A DNA stretch of 64,000 nt from Geminicoccaceae bacterium (GTDB taxonomy: Bacteria > Pseudomonadota > Alphaproteobacteria > Geminicoccales > Geminicoccaceae): contig JANQPX010000055.1 of the NCBI GenBank assembly GCA_028285265.1, positions 62,001-126,000 on the forward strand, in the 5' to 3' direction. Shown here in pieces: positions 16,856 through 25,930 of the stretch. The notes beneath the pieces were generated by a model. It was not told the DNA's origin and did no database searches. It was given only the letters and a program-made list of their open reading frames with translations. The stretch's first letter is position 1. Each line of letters begins with the position of its first letter. The position numbers and the translations under genes are program-made.

Positions 16856-19480
16856 ATGAACCAACTCTTTGGATCGATGGGTGTCCGCAGGTCAATTCTG
16901 GTCCTGTTGCTCTTGCCGCTCGTTGCCTTGTCAGGGGTCGGCGGTTGGAAGGCCTGGGACAGTTGGCAAACGTCGAGTCAGATGCAAGCGATATCGGAGC
17001 TCGCCCAGATCGCACCGACAACCAGCCTCTTGGTGCACGAGTTGCAAAAAGAGCGCGGCTTATCGGCTGTTTTCATTGGTTCCGGTGGTCAAGAGCAGGC
17101 GCGTCTGCGCTTGGTCAATCAGCGCCGAGAGACCAATGAGAGGTTAGAGCAATTCAACCTGGCGCTAGATGCGTTCGACGCTGTCGCCTATGGCGAAGAA
17201 TTTGCTTCTAAGGTCGCACCCACACGCACGACTGTTGGTAGACTCGGCACCGAGCGCGGTGCGATCGATGCCGATCGTTATCAGATCGCCGACATGGCAC
17301 GGTACTACACAGGCACGATCGTTCAGCTTCTCGGACTGATCGAGCAGATGTCGTCGCTCAGCTCCGAAGCAAGGGTCTCGGGGTCGATCGCTGGCTATAT
17401 GGCATTCCTACATGCGAAGGAGCGTGCGGGGCGCGAACGAGCCATGGGGGCCGGCGGGTTCGGCGCTGGCGTTTTTTCGGGTGAGCTGCATCGCAAGTTG
17501 GTCAACCTGATCGGCCAACAGAATGCGTTCCTTGCTATCTTCAAGAGCCATGCGAGCATCGATCAGCAGCGCTTCTTCGAGCAGCAGATGGCGAGCGAGG
17601 CCACACGCGAAGTCGAGCGGCTGCGCAAGATTGCCATCGATAGCCCCTTCACCCAAGACCTACACAATGTCTCCGGTGGCGAATGGTTCGATGCATCGAC
17701 GCGGCGGATCAGTCTTCTGAAAACAGTCGAAGACCGCCTATCGGCGGACCTTCTCGACCAGGTCGCCACGCTCCAGGCGAGTGCCGACAAGAGCTTTTTC
17801 TTGCTTGCCGGCTTTTTGGGCTGCCTTGTTGCTGCGCTTGGTGGGCTTGGGGTCACAATCGCTGGCGCGATCAGCCGACCAATTATGGGAATCGTCGATG
17901 CGATTGAACAATACAAACCGGGTGATGCCTTGACCATGCCTGGTGCCGAGCGTGGCGATGAACTTGGGCAACTCGCGCGGTCGCTGGACGTCATCGCTAA
18001 GACTGGCCTAGAATCGGCACGTCTCAAGGCAGCGATTGAGGGCTGCCAGACCAACGTCATGATCGCTAATCGCAACCACGAGATTATCTACCTGAACCCC
18101 AACCTGCAACGCATGCTCAAGTCGGCTGAAGCCGACATTCGGCGAGAGTTGCCGCAGTTCAGCGCCGATAACTTGGTTGGTGTGAACATCGACCAGTTCC
18201 ACAAGACCCCCTCCCACCAGCGGTCAATGATCGACAATCTGCAGGCCGCACACACAGCCAATCTAGAGCTCGGCGGTCGCAAGCTCGAGTTGGTCGTCAG
18301 CCCTTTGCGAAGCGAGTTCGGCGAACGCATCGGCACGGTCGTGGAATGGCATGACCGTACAGCCGAGCTGGCCGCACTTGATGATATCGATCGTGTCGTC
18401 GTCGCCGCATGCCAAGGCGACCTTGATCAGCGTTTGGTGCTCGAAGGCAAAGAAGGGTTCGCGTTAGCCTTGACCAAGGGTGTTAATCAGCTGGTCGATG
18501 TATTGGATGGCGTGACGTGCGACGTCGGGGCGATGCTGGAAGGCTTTGCCAACGGGGATCTCAGCCGAAACATCGACAAGGACTATGCTGGGCGATTTGG
18601 TGAACTCAAGGAAAACGCCAATCGCACGGCCGAGCGTCTTGCTGAGATCGTTGGGCAGATTCATGGAGCTGCGTCCCAGGTCGAGAGCGCCGCATCCGAG
18701 ATCACATCAGGGACGAACGACTTATCGCAGCGCACGGAGACGGCGGCGTCGAGCCTGGAAGAGACGGCAGCCTCGATGGAAGAAATGGCTGCGACTGTTA
18801 GGCAGAACGCCGAGAGTTCCAGAAACGCCAGCGACTTGGCAGGAAGTGCTGACCAGAGTGCCAAGACTGGCGGTGAGGTCGTCGAACGTGCGATAGGCGC
18901 CATGGCTGAGATTGAACAATCGGCGCAGAAGATCACTGACATCATTTCGGTGATCGACGAGATCGCCTTCCAGACCAACCTTCTCGCGCTCAATGCCAGT
19001 GTCGAAGCCGCCCGCGCTGGCGAAGCCGGCAAGGGCTTCGCTGTCGTCGCTCAGGAGGTTCGTCAACTCGCCCAGCGCTCCGCCGAGGCGGCGTCCGATA
19101 TCAAGGCGCTCATCCAAGGCAGTAATGTTCAGGTCCAGAATGGCGTCGAACTGGTCAACAAAGCCGGAGCGGCTTTAGCTGATATCGTCGACTCCATCGG
19201 CAAAGTCGCTGGCATTGTTCAGGAGATCTCGAACGCGTCGCAGGAACAGGCTTCCGGTGTTCAGGAGATCAACACCTCAGTCTCGAGCATGGATGAGATG
19301 ACCCAGCAGAATTCCGCGCTTGTTGAAGAGAGCTCAGCTTCAGCTCATGCTCTGTCGGACCAGGCTGGCAAGCTCACCGAACTGATGACGTTTTTCCAAC
19401 TTGATCATGGCGCCAGAGGCTCGCGATCGGTTCAGGACGCGCAAAGACGAGCCCATGCCCTTGATGACGTCATGGCATAA
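16856..19480 (+). CDS. Methyl-accepting chemotaxis protein with NIT sensor domain and PAS domain
   Basis: The 874-residue receptor has a first membrane helix at about 12-30, a periplasmic nitrate/nitrite-sensing (NIT) domain (VHELQKERGLSAVFIGSGG at about 63; FLHAKERAGRERAMGAGGF at about 184), a second helix at about 311-338, a HAMP-like region, a PAS domain at about 390-500 (GCQTNVMIANRNHEIIYLNP), a further HAMP-like segment and the signalling domain with the conserved hairpin IDEIAFQTNLLALNASVEAA (about 697-716). NIT domains sense nitrate, nitrite or related small anions. No CheA/CheW genes lie nearby, so it is a stand-alone receptor feeding a remote chemotaxis system. Confidence 0.93.
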   Translation: MNQLFGSMGVRRSILVLLLLPLVALSGVGGWKAWDSWQTSSQMQAISELAQIAPTTSLLVHELQKERGLSAVFIGSGGQEQARLRLVNQRRETNERLEQFNLALDAFDAVAYGEEFASKVAPTRTTVGRLGTERGAIDADRYQIADMARYYTGTIVQLLGLIEQMSSLSSEARVSGSIAGYMAFLHAKERAGRERAMGAGGFGAGVFSGELHRKLVNLIGQQNAFLAIFKSHASIDQQRFFEQQMASEATREVERLRKIAIDSPFTQDLHNVSGGEWFDASTRRISLLKTVEDRLSADLLDQVATLQASADKSFFLLAGFLGCLVAALGGLGVTIAGAISRPIMGIVDAIEQYKPGDALTMPGAERGDELGQLARSLDVIAKTGLESARLKAAIEGCQTNVMIANRNHEIIYLNPNLQRMLKSAEADIRRELPQFSADNLVGVNIDQFHKTPSHQRSMIDNLQAAHTANLELGGRKLELVVSPLRSEFGERIGTVVEWHDRTAELAALDDIDRVVVAACQGDLDQRLVLEGKEGFALALTKGVNQLVDVLDGVTCDVGAMLEGFANGDLSRNIDKDYAGRFGELKENANRTAERLAEIVGQIHGAASQVESAASEITSGTNDLSQRTETAASSLEETAASMEEMAATVRQNAESSRNASDLAGSADQSAKTGGEVVERAIGAMAEIEQSAQKITDIISVIDEIAFQTNLLALNASVEAARAGEAGKGFAVVAQEVRQLAQRSAEAASDIKALIQGSNVQVQNGVELVNKAGAALADIVDSIGKVAGIVQEISNASQEQASGVQEINTSVSSMDEMTQQNSALVEESSASAHALSDQAGKLTELMTFFQLDHGARGSRSVQDAQRRAHALDDVMA

Positions 19481-19658
19481 GTCCAGACGGCGCTGATGTC
19501 ACGGCGTCGGCGAGTGGGCGTGGTTGAGGCTCTCCGCTTCGCCGTGCGTCGTTATTTTCTTTGAGACGATCTTCCAAATGTCGACAGGGCCACGTCTGAG
19601 GGGCGCTCGTCCTGCGAATTGCGGTATTTGCACAGAAGACTTCGTCGAGATAACGGTC

Positions 19659-19664
19659 TATAAT
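19659..19664 (+). promoter_or_regulatory. Perfect TATAAT -10 box directly upstream of a small gene
   Basis: TATAAT ends 6 bases before the ATG at 19671. Transcription would start at or next to the start codon, giving a leaderless mRNA. No convincing -35 hexamer is seen at the usual spacing, so the call rests on the -10 box and its position. Confidence 0.35.
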
Positions 19665-19670
19665 CCCCCT

Positions 19671-19889
19671 ATGATGTTACCCTGGCGCAGACTAGCAATC
19701 TATGTGGCGCAAAAAGTTGCCGCCAATCCGCAGGCTCGAGCAAAGGCGGCGGATCTCGCTCAACAGGTTGGTCAGGAGGCAAAGCGGATCGCCGACGATC
19801 CAAGCCCTGCTCGTGCGGCCGGCCGAACCGCTAGACGACTTGGTGAGCAATTGCGTCGACGGATCAATTCAGAAATTGACAGGCGCTAA
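19671..19889 (+). CDS. Small basic helical protein, 72 residues
   Basis: From ATG 19671 (MMLPWRRLAIYVAQKVAANP) the product is a short, Ala/Arg-rich, all-helical protein with QARAKAADLAQQVGQEAKRI and RAAGRTARRLGEQLRRRI. Small proteins of this look are common in alphaproteobacteria but I know no function for them. The longer reading from 19524 gives Cys- and Pro-rich residues that look non-coding, and a TATAAT box sits just before 19671, so I start there. It follows the chemoreceptor by 190 bases. Confidence 0.6.
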   Translation: MMLPWRRLAIYVAQKVAANPQARAKAADLAQQVGQEAKRIADDPSPARAAGRTARRLGEQLRRRINSEIDRR

Positions 19890-20025
19890 GCTAGTAGGAA
19901 GCTGTCACGAATGGGGCAGGGGCTCAATCCGGGCTTCAGACGTTTCGCTGCTGGGCTGAATTCGTGATCCTATCAACGGCTTCTTCTCCAACCTCATGTT
20001 AGAGGAGGTCAACCTCTGTGAAGAC

Positions 20026-21336
20026 CTAGCCGCCTTGGGGCAGCCACGTGGCGATTGGCGGGAAGAGGATTAAGAGCGCCACCAGGATCAAAGAGCAGGC
20101 AATGAAGGGTAGGGCTGAGAGATAGATCTCGCGCATCGTCGTGTCCTCAGGCGCTACGCCCTTCATGACGAAAAGCAGCAACCCAAAGGGTGGCGTAGTG
20201 AAGCTGATCTCTAGGGCAAGCAACATAATCAAGCCGAACCAGATCGGGTCGAAGCCGAGGCTGGCGGCCAGCGGAAAGAAGATTGGGACGGTGAGGAGCA
20301 TCATGGAGATCTGCTCCATGAACATGCCCAGGATCAGCAGCACACCAAACATGACCAGAAGCATGAAGACTGGGTCGAGTTCGAAGCCCGTGGCCCAGGC
20401 GATCAGGCCACGCGAGGCGCCGGAAAAGGCCAAGAGCTGGCTGAAGGTCGCCGACCCGAACACGATCAGGTAAGCCATCAGAGTTACCCGAAGAGCGCCG
20501 CGGATGGATGCCTTGACGGCCTTCCAAGTCAGGCAACGGTAAAAAAGCGCGAGGAGCAAGACGCCGAGCGCCCCGAAGGCGGCGGCCTCGGACGGGGTGA
20601 CGATGCCGTTGATCATCATCAACACGATGACCACCATTAAGCCGATCATCGGTACGACGTCGGTCAACAAGAGGCGCAATTTGCTAGCCAATGACTGCGT
20701 TGGGACGTCGTAGGCCGGGGCGGCCGTGGGGTCGAGACCTGTCTGAAGATAGATTGTCGCGATGTAGAGCCCCGCCAGGATCAATCCAGGAATGATCCCG
20801 GCGATCAAGAGCGCGCCCACGTCGATCTGAGCGAGCGTGGCCAATAGCACGGCCAGCGCGGAGGGAGGGATGATAATCGCCAGACCGCCGGTACCAAGAA
20901 TCGGTCCGATCGACATGGACTTCTTATAGCCCCGGCGGGTCATCTCTGGGACCATGAGCGACCCCAGAAGCGCCGTCGAGCCCATGGATGATCCGGATAG
21001 GGTGGAAAAGCCGGTGCCGCCGAGCACGGTGACGTAGCTCAGCCGGCCCGGCAGCTTGCCGAGGAGCCGGTCGATGGCTGAGAACATCCGCCCGCCCAGA
21101 CCGGTGTGGAAGAAGATCTCGCCCATTAGTAAGAAGAGTGGAATGGGAACGAGGGCGAATTTTGTCAGCGCGCCCCACCCGTTGTTCAAGAGTGCAACGA
21201 CGCCTCGCTCGCCGCCCATGAAGACCCAAGCGCCAATGATGTTGGCGGCGAGAAAAGCCAAGGCGACCGGCATCCCCATAGCCATGAGGAACATGATGCT
21301 GCCGACCAACATGGCTAAGGCTTCATACCACTCCAT
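20026..21336 (-). CDS. dctM: TRAP transporter large permease (DctM)
   Basis: This 436-residue protein has about 12 hydrophobic segments and the DctM pattern: MGMPVALAFLAANIIGA, PLFLLMGEIFFHTGL, LPGRLSYVTVLGGTGFSTLSGSS, MGSTALLGSLMVPEM, IGPILGTGGLAIIIPPSALA, TPSEAAAFGA and MFMEQISMMLLTVPIFFP. It is the main ion-coupled channel of a tripartite importer for organic acids and related anions. It overlaps dctQ by one base and ends the leftward arm of the GntR divergon, so its cargo is probably the substrate of the enzymes at 22985-33103. Confidence 0.93.
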   Translation of the reverse strand: MEWYEALAMLVGSIMFLMAMGMPVALAFLAANIIGAWVFMGGERGVVALLNNGWGALTKFALVPIPLFLLMGEIFFHTGLGGRMFSAIDRLLGKLPGRLSYVTVLGGTGFSTLSGSSMGSTALLGSLMVPEMTRRGYKKSMSIGPILGTGGLAIIIPPSALAVLLATLAQIDVGALLIAGIIPGLILAGLYIATIYLQTGLDPTAAPAYDVPTQSLASKLRLLLTDVVPMIGLMVVIVLMMINGIVTPSEAAAFGALGVLLLALFYRCLTWKAVKASIRGALRVTLMAYLIVFGSATFSQLLAFSGASRGLIAWATGFELDPVFMLLVMFGVLLILGMFMEQISMMLLTVPIFFPLAASLGFDPIWFGLIMLLALEISFTTPPFGLLLFVMKGVAPEDTTMREIYLSALPFIACSLILVALLILFPPIATWLPQGG

Positions 21337-21842
21337 TACTCGTGAATTCCCGCCTCGCCCGAATGCATCAAGTCGGGGCCGATAACAAACCGGGCGAACT
21401 CCACCGCCATGAATGAGAAGGCGACGGGAAAGGTGATCGTCAAAAGCCAGCGGGGATAGAAATACGCCCGCACATCATAGTCATTGCGTTCAAGGTTGGT
21501 CAGCAGAAGCTCTAGACCATACCAGGCAAGGATGAGCGAAACCGCGACGCAGGCCGCGGCGACGGAACGGCTGACGATCCGACGTAGGCGGGGTGATAAG
21601 GCAGCTGTGACCAGTTCGATATGGACGTGACCCTTCTCGCGCACCAGCCAGGGCGCGCCGAGCATTGCCATGTAGAGGAGCCCATATTCAGCTGAGGTGA
21701 AAAGCCAGGCCCAGGGTTGGACTCCCAGATTCCGCATCGCCACCGACAGCACGACAGACACCATCAGCCAGACCAGCGTTGCCGCGGCGATGAAGGCCAT
21801 GACGTAGAGCAGCGTGTCATAGGTGCGGAACAGTAGTCGCAT
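21336..21842 (-). CDS. dctQ: TRAP transporter small permease (DctQ)
   Basis: A 168-residue protein with four membrane helices and the DctQ pattern (VLSVAMRNLGVQPWAWLFTSAEYGLLYMAML, read here as two motifs around residues 30 and 50, then VREKGHVHIELV). It partners DctM in the membrane. The gene follows dctP after a 62-base gap that contains a strong hairpin and overlaps dctM by one base. Confidence 0.88.
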   Translation of the reverse strand: MRLLFRTYDTLLYVMAFIAAATLVWLMVSVVLSVAMRNLGVQPWAWLFTSAEYGLLYMAMLGAPWLVREKGHVHIELVTAALSPRLRRIVSRSVAAACVAVSLILAWYGLELLLTNLERNDYDVRAYFYPRWLLTITFPVAFSFMAVEFARFVIGPDLMHSGEAGIHE

Positions 21843-21862
21843 GGTCGACCCGAATTGGAAAA

Positions 21863-21888
21863 GGCCCGGGGCGGTGACGCCCCGGGCC
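21863..21888 (-). terminator. Strong G+C hairpin between dctP and dctQ
   Basis: GGCCCGGGGCG and CGCCCCGGGCC form an 11-bp perfect stem around a 4-base loop. Read on the minus strand (direction of the operon) the stem is followed by TTTT. In binding-protein transporters such an element after the binding-protein gene stops most transcripts or protects the upstream mRNA, giving more DctP than permease. I read it as a partial terminator/stabiliser. Confidence 0.75.
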
Positions 21889-21904
21889 AGGAGTTGTCGG
21901 CGCT

Positions 21905-22915
21905 TTAGTCAGCCTCTGGATCGTAGAAAAGCTCAATAAGCCGGTCGTAGTTCGCGGTTCCCATCGGATGCTCCTCCATCAGGCCAATCATCCGCTCCCA
22001 GTTCTTCTCGCGGGCGGCCAGCAGGTAATTGGCGCGGGCCTCACCTTCCAGCGACACGACCTTCATGCCTTGGGCGTCAAGCGCGGCAAAGTCCTCGTCC
22101 CGCTTGGCGCGCAGCTCGTTGACACTGTCGATCTCATGCTGGATCGCGACGTCCTGGACGATCTGCTGGGCCTCGGGGCTCAGCTCGTTCCAGCGGTCGA
22201 GATTGACGATGACGCCGAGGTCGGTTGAGAAAAAGCAGGGCTCGATCCGGTAGTTCAAGAACTCGTTCCATTTGAGGTCGATGAGCCCGATCTGAGTCCA
22301 ACCTGTGGCGTCGACAACGCCGCGCTGAAGAGCGGCGTAAACCTCGCCGGTCGGGAGGTCGATCACCTGTGCGCCGAGATAGTTGGTGAAGAAGGCATTG
22401 TAGACGGCGTTGCCACGCAGCTTCAGCCCTTCGACTTCCAGGTTACCGTCGGCATCGAAGCTGGGTTCATCACGAGTCCAGAGGTTGTAGCAGACGCCGC
22501 TATCGAACCAGCCAAGATATTTTACTCCCATCTTCTCCTGATGGATCTGGTCGATCAGCTCGATACCACCGTTTTGGCGGGTCTCGACGGCCGTCAGGTT
22601 GGACGCTACGAGAGCATCCTTCTCAGGCAAGGCTCCGCCGTAGAAGGAGCCGGGCGTGTAAACCATGTCGACGATCCCGTCGCGTACCGCGTCGGGTTGT
22701 TGGAACATGCCGATCGCTTCCGGGCCACCTCGAACCTCGATCTGGACGACACCTTCACCTGCTTTGTTCACCTTGTCGACAAAGGACAAGAAGCTCTGCG
22801 TGTAGATCAGTGTTTCCGGAAAAGCGTGAACGGCGGTAATCGTCTCCTGGGCCTGCGCCGCCGCGCCAATCGTTAAGGAGCCGACGACGATGCCGGCGGC
22901 GAGTTGCGTCTTCAT
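21905..22915 (-). CDS. dctP: TRAP transporter periplasmic substrate-binding protein (DctP)
   Basis: The 336-residue protein has a signal peptide (MKTQLAAGIVVGSLTIGAAA, cleavage near AQAQ) and the DctP/TeaA-type body, including LPTGEVYAALQRGVVDATG (about 208), the segment that holds the conserved carboxylate-binding Arg in DctP proteins, and GLIDLKWNEFLNY. AGGAGG stands 8 bases before the ATG. It should bind an acidic small molecule and hand it to DctQM. It lies just downstream of leuD and belongs to the GntR unit. Confidence 0.9.
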   Translation of the reverse strand: MKTQLAAGIVVGSLTIGAAAQAQETITAVHAFPETLIYTQSFLSFVDKVNKAGEGVVQIEVRGGPEAIGMFQQPDAVRDGIVDMVYTPGSFYGGALPEKDALVASNLTAVETRQNGGIELIDQIHQEKMGVKYLGWFDSGVCYNLWTRDEPSFDADGNLEVEGLKLRGNAVYNAFFTNYLGAQVIDLPTGEVYAALQRGVVDATGWTQIGLIDLKWNEFLNYRIEPCFFSTDLGVIVNLDRWNELSPEAQQIVQDVAIQHEIDSVNELRAKRDEDFAALDAQGMKVVSLEGEARANYLLAAREKNWERMIGLMEEHPMGTANYDRLIELFYDPEAD

Positions 22916-22984
22916 GGATCAGTCCTCCTACCCTAATGCCAGTGCTCTGGCTTTTGCTCATGTGGGCGATCTCGCGCCCAGTGA

Positions 22985-23602
22985 TCATCCAGCGGATCTC
23001 TTTGCCGGAAATACCCACGGCGTCGCCGTGGCGCGCCGCGCCCGAAATGCCGCAATGGCCGGGCGGTGTTGCTCGGTCAGGTCGATGTCGTCCCAGCCGT
23101 TGATCAGTTTTTCGCGCCAAACAACGTCAAGGGTGAACGATAGCTGACGGTGACCGATTGTGACGTCGCCGCGCTCAATGTCGACGCTGGCGGTGGCTGT
23201 GGCGTCGGACAGTTCGTCGATCAACGCATCGATCTTGGCCTCGTCCACGCGCGCCGGCAACAGCCCATTGTTCACAGCGTTCGACGCGAAGATGTCGCCG
23301 AAGCTGGGTGCGATCACGACGCGAATACCGAAGTCGACCAGAGCGTAGACTGCGGCCTCGCGCGAGGAGCCGCTGCCGAAATTGCGTCTGGTCACGAGAA
23401 CGGTCGCGTTTGGCGTCCGGTTGAGGGGGAAATCCGGCGTTGGCTGGCCGTCGGCATCGAAGCGCAGGTCGTGCAGAAGAAACGCACCATAGCCCTTTGA
23501 TCGCGGCGTCGACATGAAGCGCGCTGGGATTAGCTGATCGGTATCGACTCGCTCGAGATCGAGCACGGCGATCAGGCCGCGATGGCGCGTCCAGCCGCTC
23601 AC
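22985..23602 (-). CDS. leuD: 3-isopropylmalate dehydratase small subunit-like protein (LeuD family)
   Basis: 205 residues, normal for LeuD, with the family segments VDTDQLIPARFM (about 20), RRNFGSGSSREAAVYALVDFGIRVVIAPSFGDIF (read as two motifs near 90 and 112) and ASNAVNNGLLP. It overlaps leuC by four bases (ATGA). LeuCD proteins hydrate/dehydrate 2-substituted malate-type diacids using a [4Fe-4S] cluster. Since there are no leucine genes nearby but there is a lyase, a TRAP transporter and a GntR regulator, this copy probably acts on another diacid (citramalate-, maleate- or dimethylmalate-like). Confidence 0.85.
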   Translation of the reverse strand: MSGWTRHRGLIAVLDLERVDTDQLIPARFMSTPRSKGYGAFLLHDLRFDADGQPTPDFPLNRTPNATVLVTRRNFGSGSSREAAVYALVDFGIRVVIAPSFGDIFASNAVNNGLLPARVDEAKIDALIDELSDATATASVDIERGDVTIGHRQLSFTLDVVWREKLINGWDDIDLTEQHRPAIAAFRARRATATPWVFPAKRSAG

Positions 23603-24993
23603 GTCGTGCTCCTCCCTTGCAGCAGGGGGCGCACGTCGGTCAAATGCCCGGTGACGGCGGCAGCCGCGACCATGGCAGGCGACATAAGATGGGTGCGCGC
23701 GCCGCGGCCTTGGCGTCCGCGGAAGTTCCGATTGGTGGTCGAGGCGCAGCGACGGCCCGCTGGCACAGCATCACCGTTCATGGCGACACACATGGAACAT
23801 CCTGAACCGACCCAGTCGAGCCCCGCATCTTTGAAGATTCGGTCGAGACCTTCCGCCTCGGCCTGCGCCTTGACCTGCTGCGAACCGGGAGAGACGAGGC
23901 CTGGCACTTGCGCGCGCCGCCCGGAGAGCACGGCAGCGGCTGCACGCAGGTCCTCGATCCGCGCATTTGTGCAGGATCCGATAAAGACCTGATCGATGTC
24001 CACCTCAATGAGCGCGCGTCCGGGAACGAGGCCCATATAGTCCAGCGCGGCCTCAATCCTCTCCGCTTCGGCCCCGGTCGACTGCCTTGGGTCCGGCACT
24101 GTTGCCGTCACGGGTAAGGCATCTTCAGGCGATGTGCCCCATGTCACGATCGGAGCGATATCCGTTGCAAGCAGCGTGACCTCACGGTCGAACGCAGCAT
24201 CATCGTCGGACGGCAACATCTGCCAGCTATCGACGGCGCGGTCCCAAGCCTCACCCTTTGGAACGAACGGGCGTTCCGCGACATAGTCGAATGTCGTTTG
24301 ATCAGGCGCTACCATGCCAAAACGTGCGCCGCCCTCGATCGAGAGATTGCAAAGGGTCATGCGCCCTTCCATCGACAAGCCACGCACGGTATCGCCAGCA
24401 TATTCGATCGCGTGTCCGCGCGCGCCATCGGCGCCGAGCTGCGCGATCCAAGCCAATGCTAAGTCCTTGGCACCTACGCCAGGGGCGAGTTGGCCCGACA
24501 CGGTGATCCTGAGGCTCTTCGGTTTTTGCTGCCAGATCGTCTGCGTTGCGAGGATGTGCGCCACCTCAGTGGCCCCAATCCCAAAGGCGAGCGCGCCGAA
24601 GGCGCCGTGTGTCGACGTGTGGCTGTCGCCACAATTGATCGAAAGGCCGGGAAGGGTAAGACCCAGTTCAGGACCAATGACATGAACGATGCCTTGCTGC
24701 GGATCACCAAGGCCAAAGCATCTGATGCCATGATCTTGGGTATTCTGCATGAGCGTATCGATCATCCGTCCGATCGTGGGGTTTGCCGCCGGGCCCCGGG
24801 TCGGCGCGTAGTGATCTACGACTCCAAAGGTCAGGCCTGGCTCGGCTACGCCAAGCCCACGCGTAGCAAGCTTGGCAAACGCGTGATGCGAGCCCTCATG
24901 CACGAGGTGACGATCGACCCAGAGCAGCGATGCGCCATCCGCCCGCCGATGGATCTCGTGAGATTCCCAGAGCCTGTCGAGGAGTGTCATCAT
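23599..24993 (-). CDS. leuC: 3-isopropylmalate dehydratase large subunit-like protein (LeuC family)
   Basis: About 464 residues from ATG 24993 (or 24990, both embedded in ATGATGA with the GntR stop, so translation is coupled). Visible are GVVDHYAPT, CGDSHTSTHGAFGALAFGIG (about 125-145), the cluster cysteines in FIGSCTNARIEDL and VGSGCSMCVAMNGD, and the substrate-loop tail ASTTNRNFRGRQGRGA. It is a complete [4Fe-4S] aconitase-superfamily hydro-lyase subunit. The catabolic context suggests a dehydratase for an unusual dicarboxylate rather than leucine synthesis. The gene symbol reflects the family only. Confidence 0.87.
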   Translation of the reverse strand: MMTLLDRLWESHEIHRRADGASLLWVDRHLVHEGSHHAFAKLATRGLGVAEPGLTFGVVDHYAPTRGPAANPTIGRMIDTLMQNTQDHGIRCFGLGDPQQGIVHVIGPELGLTLPGLSINCGDSHTSTHGAFGALAFGIGATEVAHILATQTIWQQKPKSLRITVSGQLAPGVGAKDLALAWIAQLGADGARGHAIEYAGDTVRGLSMEGRMTLCNLSIEGGARFGMVAPDQTTFDYVAERPFVPKGEAWDRAVDSWQMLPSDDDAAFDREVTLLATDIAPIVTWGTSPEDALPVTATVPDPRQSTGAEAERIEAALDYMGLVPGRALIEVDIDQVFIGSCTNARIEDLRAAAAVLSGRRAQVPGLVSPGSQQVKAQAEAEGLDRIFKDAGLDWVGSGCSMCVAMNGDAVPAGRRCASTTNRNFRGRQGRGARTHLMSPAMVAAAAVTGHLTDVRPLLQGRSTT

Positions 24994-25784
24994 TCGTCGC
25001 GTGCTCCGATGACAGGTTCCCAATGGCGCGCCTCGCCCGCACCAACGCGCGTCAGGGTCATCTCAAGCCGGAACAGGTCTGGCCGATAAAGCGCAGACAG
25101 ATGCTCGACACCCCGGCCATCGGAGTCGCGAACGACCCGGCGAAGCGCCAAGAGAGCCGATCCCACGGAGACACCAAGCGCCTCTGCCACGTCCGGTGTG
25201 GCGAGGGTTGCGGTGACGGACTGATGGGCACCCTCGACCTTGACGCCGCTGCGCTCGAGCAGACGGAAAAGCGGCTGAGTGGCCAGGTCTGTTTCATCGT
25301 AATTGCGCGCGATATCCTCCGGAACGTGTGTAGTCAGGTGCGAGAACGCCTGGCCGTCTGACAGGCGTACGCGAATGGCGGTCTGCACCTTGGCACCTGA
25401 GCTCAGACCCAAAGCCTCCGCGATTGAACTCGATGCGGGACCATAGGAGAATGAGAGGAGTCGCGCCGTGGTTCGCTTGTCGAATGCCACGAGTTGCGGG
25501 AGAAGCGTTGCAAAGTTTGCGGCGATCTTCGAGTCTGAGCCATGGCGAGGCAGGACAACGGAGCCGGCACCTGATCGCTTCTCAATCCAGCCATCGGCCG
25601 CAAGGGCATCAAGCGCGCGTCGGATCGTGACCCGGCTGACGCCGTAGCTCTCAGCAAGGCGATTCTCCCCGGGCAGCAGGCTGCCCTCCGAAAAGCGCTC
25701 GTTGGTGAGATCGTCGCGCAACAACAGGTAGACGCGGCGCGCCTTACCGCCTTCAGGTAACGTCGACTGCGCTTCGGCCGTCAC
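24990..25784 (-). CDS. GntR-family regulator of the HutC type (UTRA effector domain)
   Basis: 264 residues: winged helix with LLPGENRLAESYGVSRVTIRRALDALAADGWIEKRSGAG (motifs at about 37-75) and a UTRA ligand domain (RLLSFSYGPASSSIAEALGL; IRVRLSDGQAFSHLTTHVPEDI; GSALLALRRVVRDSDGRGVEHL). HutC-type regulators usually repress a catabolic operon and release on binding a pathway intermediate. The gene heads the leftward arm and faces the rightward arm, with a good palindrome in the 146-base gap, so it should control both directions. Confidence 0.92.
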   Translation of the reverse strand: MTAEAQSTLPEGGKARRVYLLLRDDLTNERFSEGSLLPGENRLAESYGVSRVTIRRALDALAADGWIEKRSGAGSVVLPRHGSDSKIAANFATLLPQLVAFDKRTTARLLSFSYGPASSSIAEALGLSSGAKVQTAIRVRLSDGQAFSHLTTHVPEDIARNYDETDLATQPLFRLLERSGVKVEGAHQSVTATLATPDVAEALGVSVGSALLALRRVVRDSDGRGVEHLSALYRPDLFRLEMTLTRVGAGEARHWEPVIGARDE

Positions 25785-25883
25785 CGCCGCATGTCTCCTT
25801 TTGAATGCCGGAAAACGAGGTTAGACGGCATTGTGATCTCGCCTCGCTGACAAATTCTTGGCAGGGATTTTGATCTTTCCGTA

Positions 25884-25922
25884 TCCCAAAACCTGTTATA
25901 TGAAAAGAACAGATTTTTGGGA
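25884..25922. promoter_or_regulatory. Inverted repeat in the GntR divergent promoter region, probable operator
   Basis: TCCCAAAACCTGTT at 25884-25897 and AACAGATTTTTGGGA at 25908-25922 are inverted copies with one mismatch and one bulged base, around ten A+T-rich bases that include TTATAT (possible -10). The repeat ends at the ribosome binding site (GGGAGG) of the gene starting at 25931. Position and symmetry fit a GntR/HutC operator controlling the rightward arm. Confidence 0.6.
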
Positions 25923-25930
25923 GGAAGACA

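Noticed and set aside
22985..24993. Leucine-biosynthesis leuCD
   Set aside because: No leuA/leuB nearby and the context is a TRAP transporter, GntR regulator and lyase. Still not excluded without knowing the rest of the genome.
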